Shown: piece by piece, positions 5,658-7,167 of the stretch | How positions within the stretch are numbered: the first letter of the stretch is position 1 | Layout of the letters: every line of letters starts with the position of its first letter | Notes under the pieces: model-generated | Database searches by the model: none | The model's input: the letters and a program-made list of their open reading frames with translations, nothing else | What the model was told of the DNA's origin: nothing | Source: Acidimicrobiia bacterium | GTDB taxonomy: Bacteria > Actinomycetota > Acidimicrobiia > Acidimicrobiales > Acidimicrobilacustridaceae | Assembly (NCBI GenBank): GCA_018882825.1 | Contig: VERC01000123.1 | Location: 1-7,167 of the forward strand | DNA: 7,167 nt | Reading direction: 5' to 3' | Position numbers and translations under genes: made by a program

Positions 5658-6712
5658 CCCGCACCGGCGCGCCGTTGGAGATGGCGTGGTTCGCGGCGTT
5701 GTGCGATGACGACTACGAACAGCTCGGTGTGGTCGACGAGCGTCTGCTCAGTTCACCCGAGCACTGCGGTGACATCGTGCGCACCGCCGACGACACCGGG
5801 TTCGACGCCATCCTCATGCCGTCGGGGTACGCGCTGGGTATCGACACCGTGACCTTCACCGCGGCGATGGCCGCTTCGACGCATCGCATCCGTCCCATCG
5901 TGGCGGTGCGCATCGGTGAGGTGTGGTTGCCCACCCTGGCCCGACAACTGGCCACCCTCGATCGGATGCTGGACGGGCGTCTGCTCGTCAACGTCATCTC
6001 CAGCGAGATGCCCGGGGAGTCCCTGGAGTCGGCGCCACGCTATGTCCGCACGCTGGAGCACATGGGTGCGCTGCGCACCCTGCTCGACGGACATCGACTC
6101 GAGATCGCCGGTGATTGGCTGCAGCTCGCCGTCGATCCGCCACGGGTGACCACCGTTTCGGGACGGTGTCCTCCGCTGTACTTCGGCGGGTTGTCCGACG
6201 AGGCCCGTGACGTGGCGGCCCGGGAGGCCGACGTGTACCTGATGTGGCCCGACACCATCGACGCGGTGGCCGCGCTGGTCGACGACCTGCGCACCCGCGC
6301 CGCCGGCCACGGCCGCCAGTTGGGTTTCGGGTACCGAGTGCACGTGGTGGTGCGACCCACCGAGGATGAAGCCCGCGCTGCGGCCGACCATCTCATCTCC
6401 GCCCTGGATGCCGAGACCGGCGCTGCCATCCGGGCCCGATCGCTCGACAGCACCTCGACCGGAGTGCGGGCCCAGGCGTCGTTGCGCGAGTCCAGTGACG
6501 AGGACGGGTACGCCGAACCCAACCTGTGGACCGGCATCGGTCGCGCCCGCAGTGGGTGTGGGGCGGCCATCGTCGGTTCCCCCGCACAGGTGGCGGCCAA
6601 GATCGAGTCCTATCGGGACCTCGGCATCGACACGTTCATCCTGTCGGGCTATCCCCACCTCGACGAGTGCCGCCGGTTCGCCGACATGGTCCTCCCGCTG
6701 CTCGACCGCTGA
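5654..6712 (+). CDS. SsuD-like FMN-dependent sulfonate monooxygenase (LLM class)
   Basis: The 352-residue protein is a luciferase-like TIM barrel closest to alkanesulfonate monooxygenase SsuD, which uses reduced FMN and oxygen to split a C-S bond into sulfite and an aldehyde. Shared signatures are PPLYFGG (173-179), RVHVVVR (R228, H230), NLWTGIG (290-296), R297/R299 and the C-terminal ILSGYPHLDE (Y333). These correspond to SsuD Arg226, His228, Arg297 and Tyr331. The SsuD segment PTGRSCED with Cys54 reads PSGYALGID here, so the Cys is lost, and the loop after NVIS differs from the usual TGxDP; both suggest a different sulfonate. SmoC, the sulfoquinovose monooxygenase, belongs to this group. 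Reduced flavin must come from a separate reductase, not seen here. ATG 5654 is chosen because it forms an ATGA overlap with the reductase stop. An F420-dependent LLM enzyme is less likely given these matches. Confidence 0.9.
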   Translation: MTRTGAPLEMAWFAALCDDDYEQLGVVDERLLSSPEHCGDIVRTADDTGFDAILMPSGYALGIDTVTFTAAMAASTHRIRPIVAVRIGEVWLPTLARQLATLDRMLDGRLLVNVISSEMPGESLESAPRYVRTLEHMGALRTLLDGHRLEIAGDWLQLAVDPPRVTTVSGRCPPLYFGGLSDEARDVAAREADVYLMWPDTIDAVAALVDDLRTRAAGHGRQLGFGYRVHVVVRPTEDEARAAADHLISALDAETGAAIRARSLDSTSTGVRAQASLRESSDEDGYAEPNLWTGIGRARSGCGAAIVGSPAQVAAKIESYRDLGIDTFILSGYPHLDECRRFADMVLPLLDR

Positions 6713-6718
6713 TCGGCA

Positions 6719-7167
<449 letters not shown>

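Noticed and set aside
5753..6658. 301-residue minus-strand open frame over the monooxygenase gene
   Set aside because: Antisense shadow; the plus strand encodes clear SsuD-family motifs.

Overview
The DNA is strongly GC-rich, with G or C at most third codon positions, tightly packed genes, GTG starts, and apparent leaderless promoters (TANNNT hexamers 6-8 bases upstream of start codons). This suggests an Actinomycetota chromosome, possibly an Acidimicrobiia-like lineage. The organism assignment is inference; nothing in the window is a taxonomic marker.

Left part (1-2269). The first ~220 bases hold what looks like the 3' end of a plus-strand gene whose stop cannot be placed. A minus-strand operon follows, read from right to left: a thiolase-fold protein (1067-2269), a zinc-ribbon/OB-fold DUF35 protein one base downstream (637-1065), and a small cupin (225-593). 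Thiolase plus DUF35 is the pairing known from acyl-CoA thiolases and Ltp2/ChsH2-type retro-aldolases. Here all three usual thiolase catalytic residues appear to be replaced.

Middle part (2270-3627). A 179-base divergent spacer carries two perfect 14-base palindromes and a 21-base-spaced direct repeat. It leads into an unrecognised secreted protein (2449-3603) with a clear signal peptide and an Asp/Pro-rich tail. That gene converges on the next one, with two overlapping hairpins built around both stop codons.

Right part (3618-7167). A Gfo/Idh/MocA-family NAD-dependent protein (minus, 3618-4730) diverges across only 24 bases from a two-gene plus-strand operon. That operon encodes a YdhF/SmoB-like aldo-keto reductase (4755-5657) and an SsuD-like flavin sulfonate monooxygenase (5654-6712), overlapping by ATGA. 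The three enzyme types match the logic of oxidative sulfoquinovose breakdown (sulfo-SMO pathway): an NAD-dependent sulfoquinovosidase of the Gfo/Idh/MocA fold (GH188 type) frees the sulfosugar, an SsuD-type monooxygenase desulfonates it to a 6-aldehyde, and an aldo-keto reductase reduces that to glucose. This is the most interesting hypothesis in the window, but it is inferred from family membership and adjacency. No flavin reductase, transporter or regulator is visible here. At the right edge lies the 3' end of a convergent beta-glucuronidase gene (uidA, minus, 6719 to the edge), so the locus may handle several acidic glycosides.
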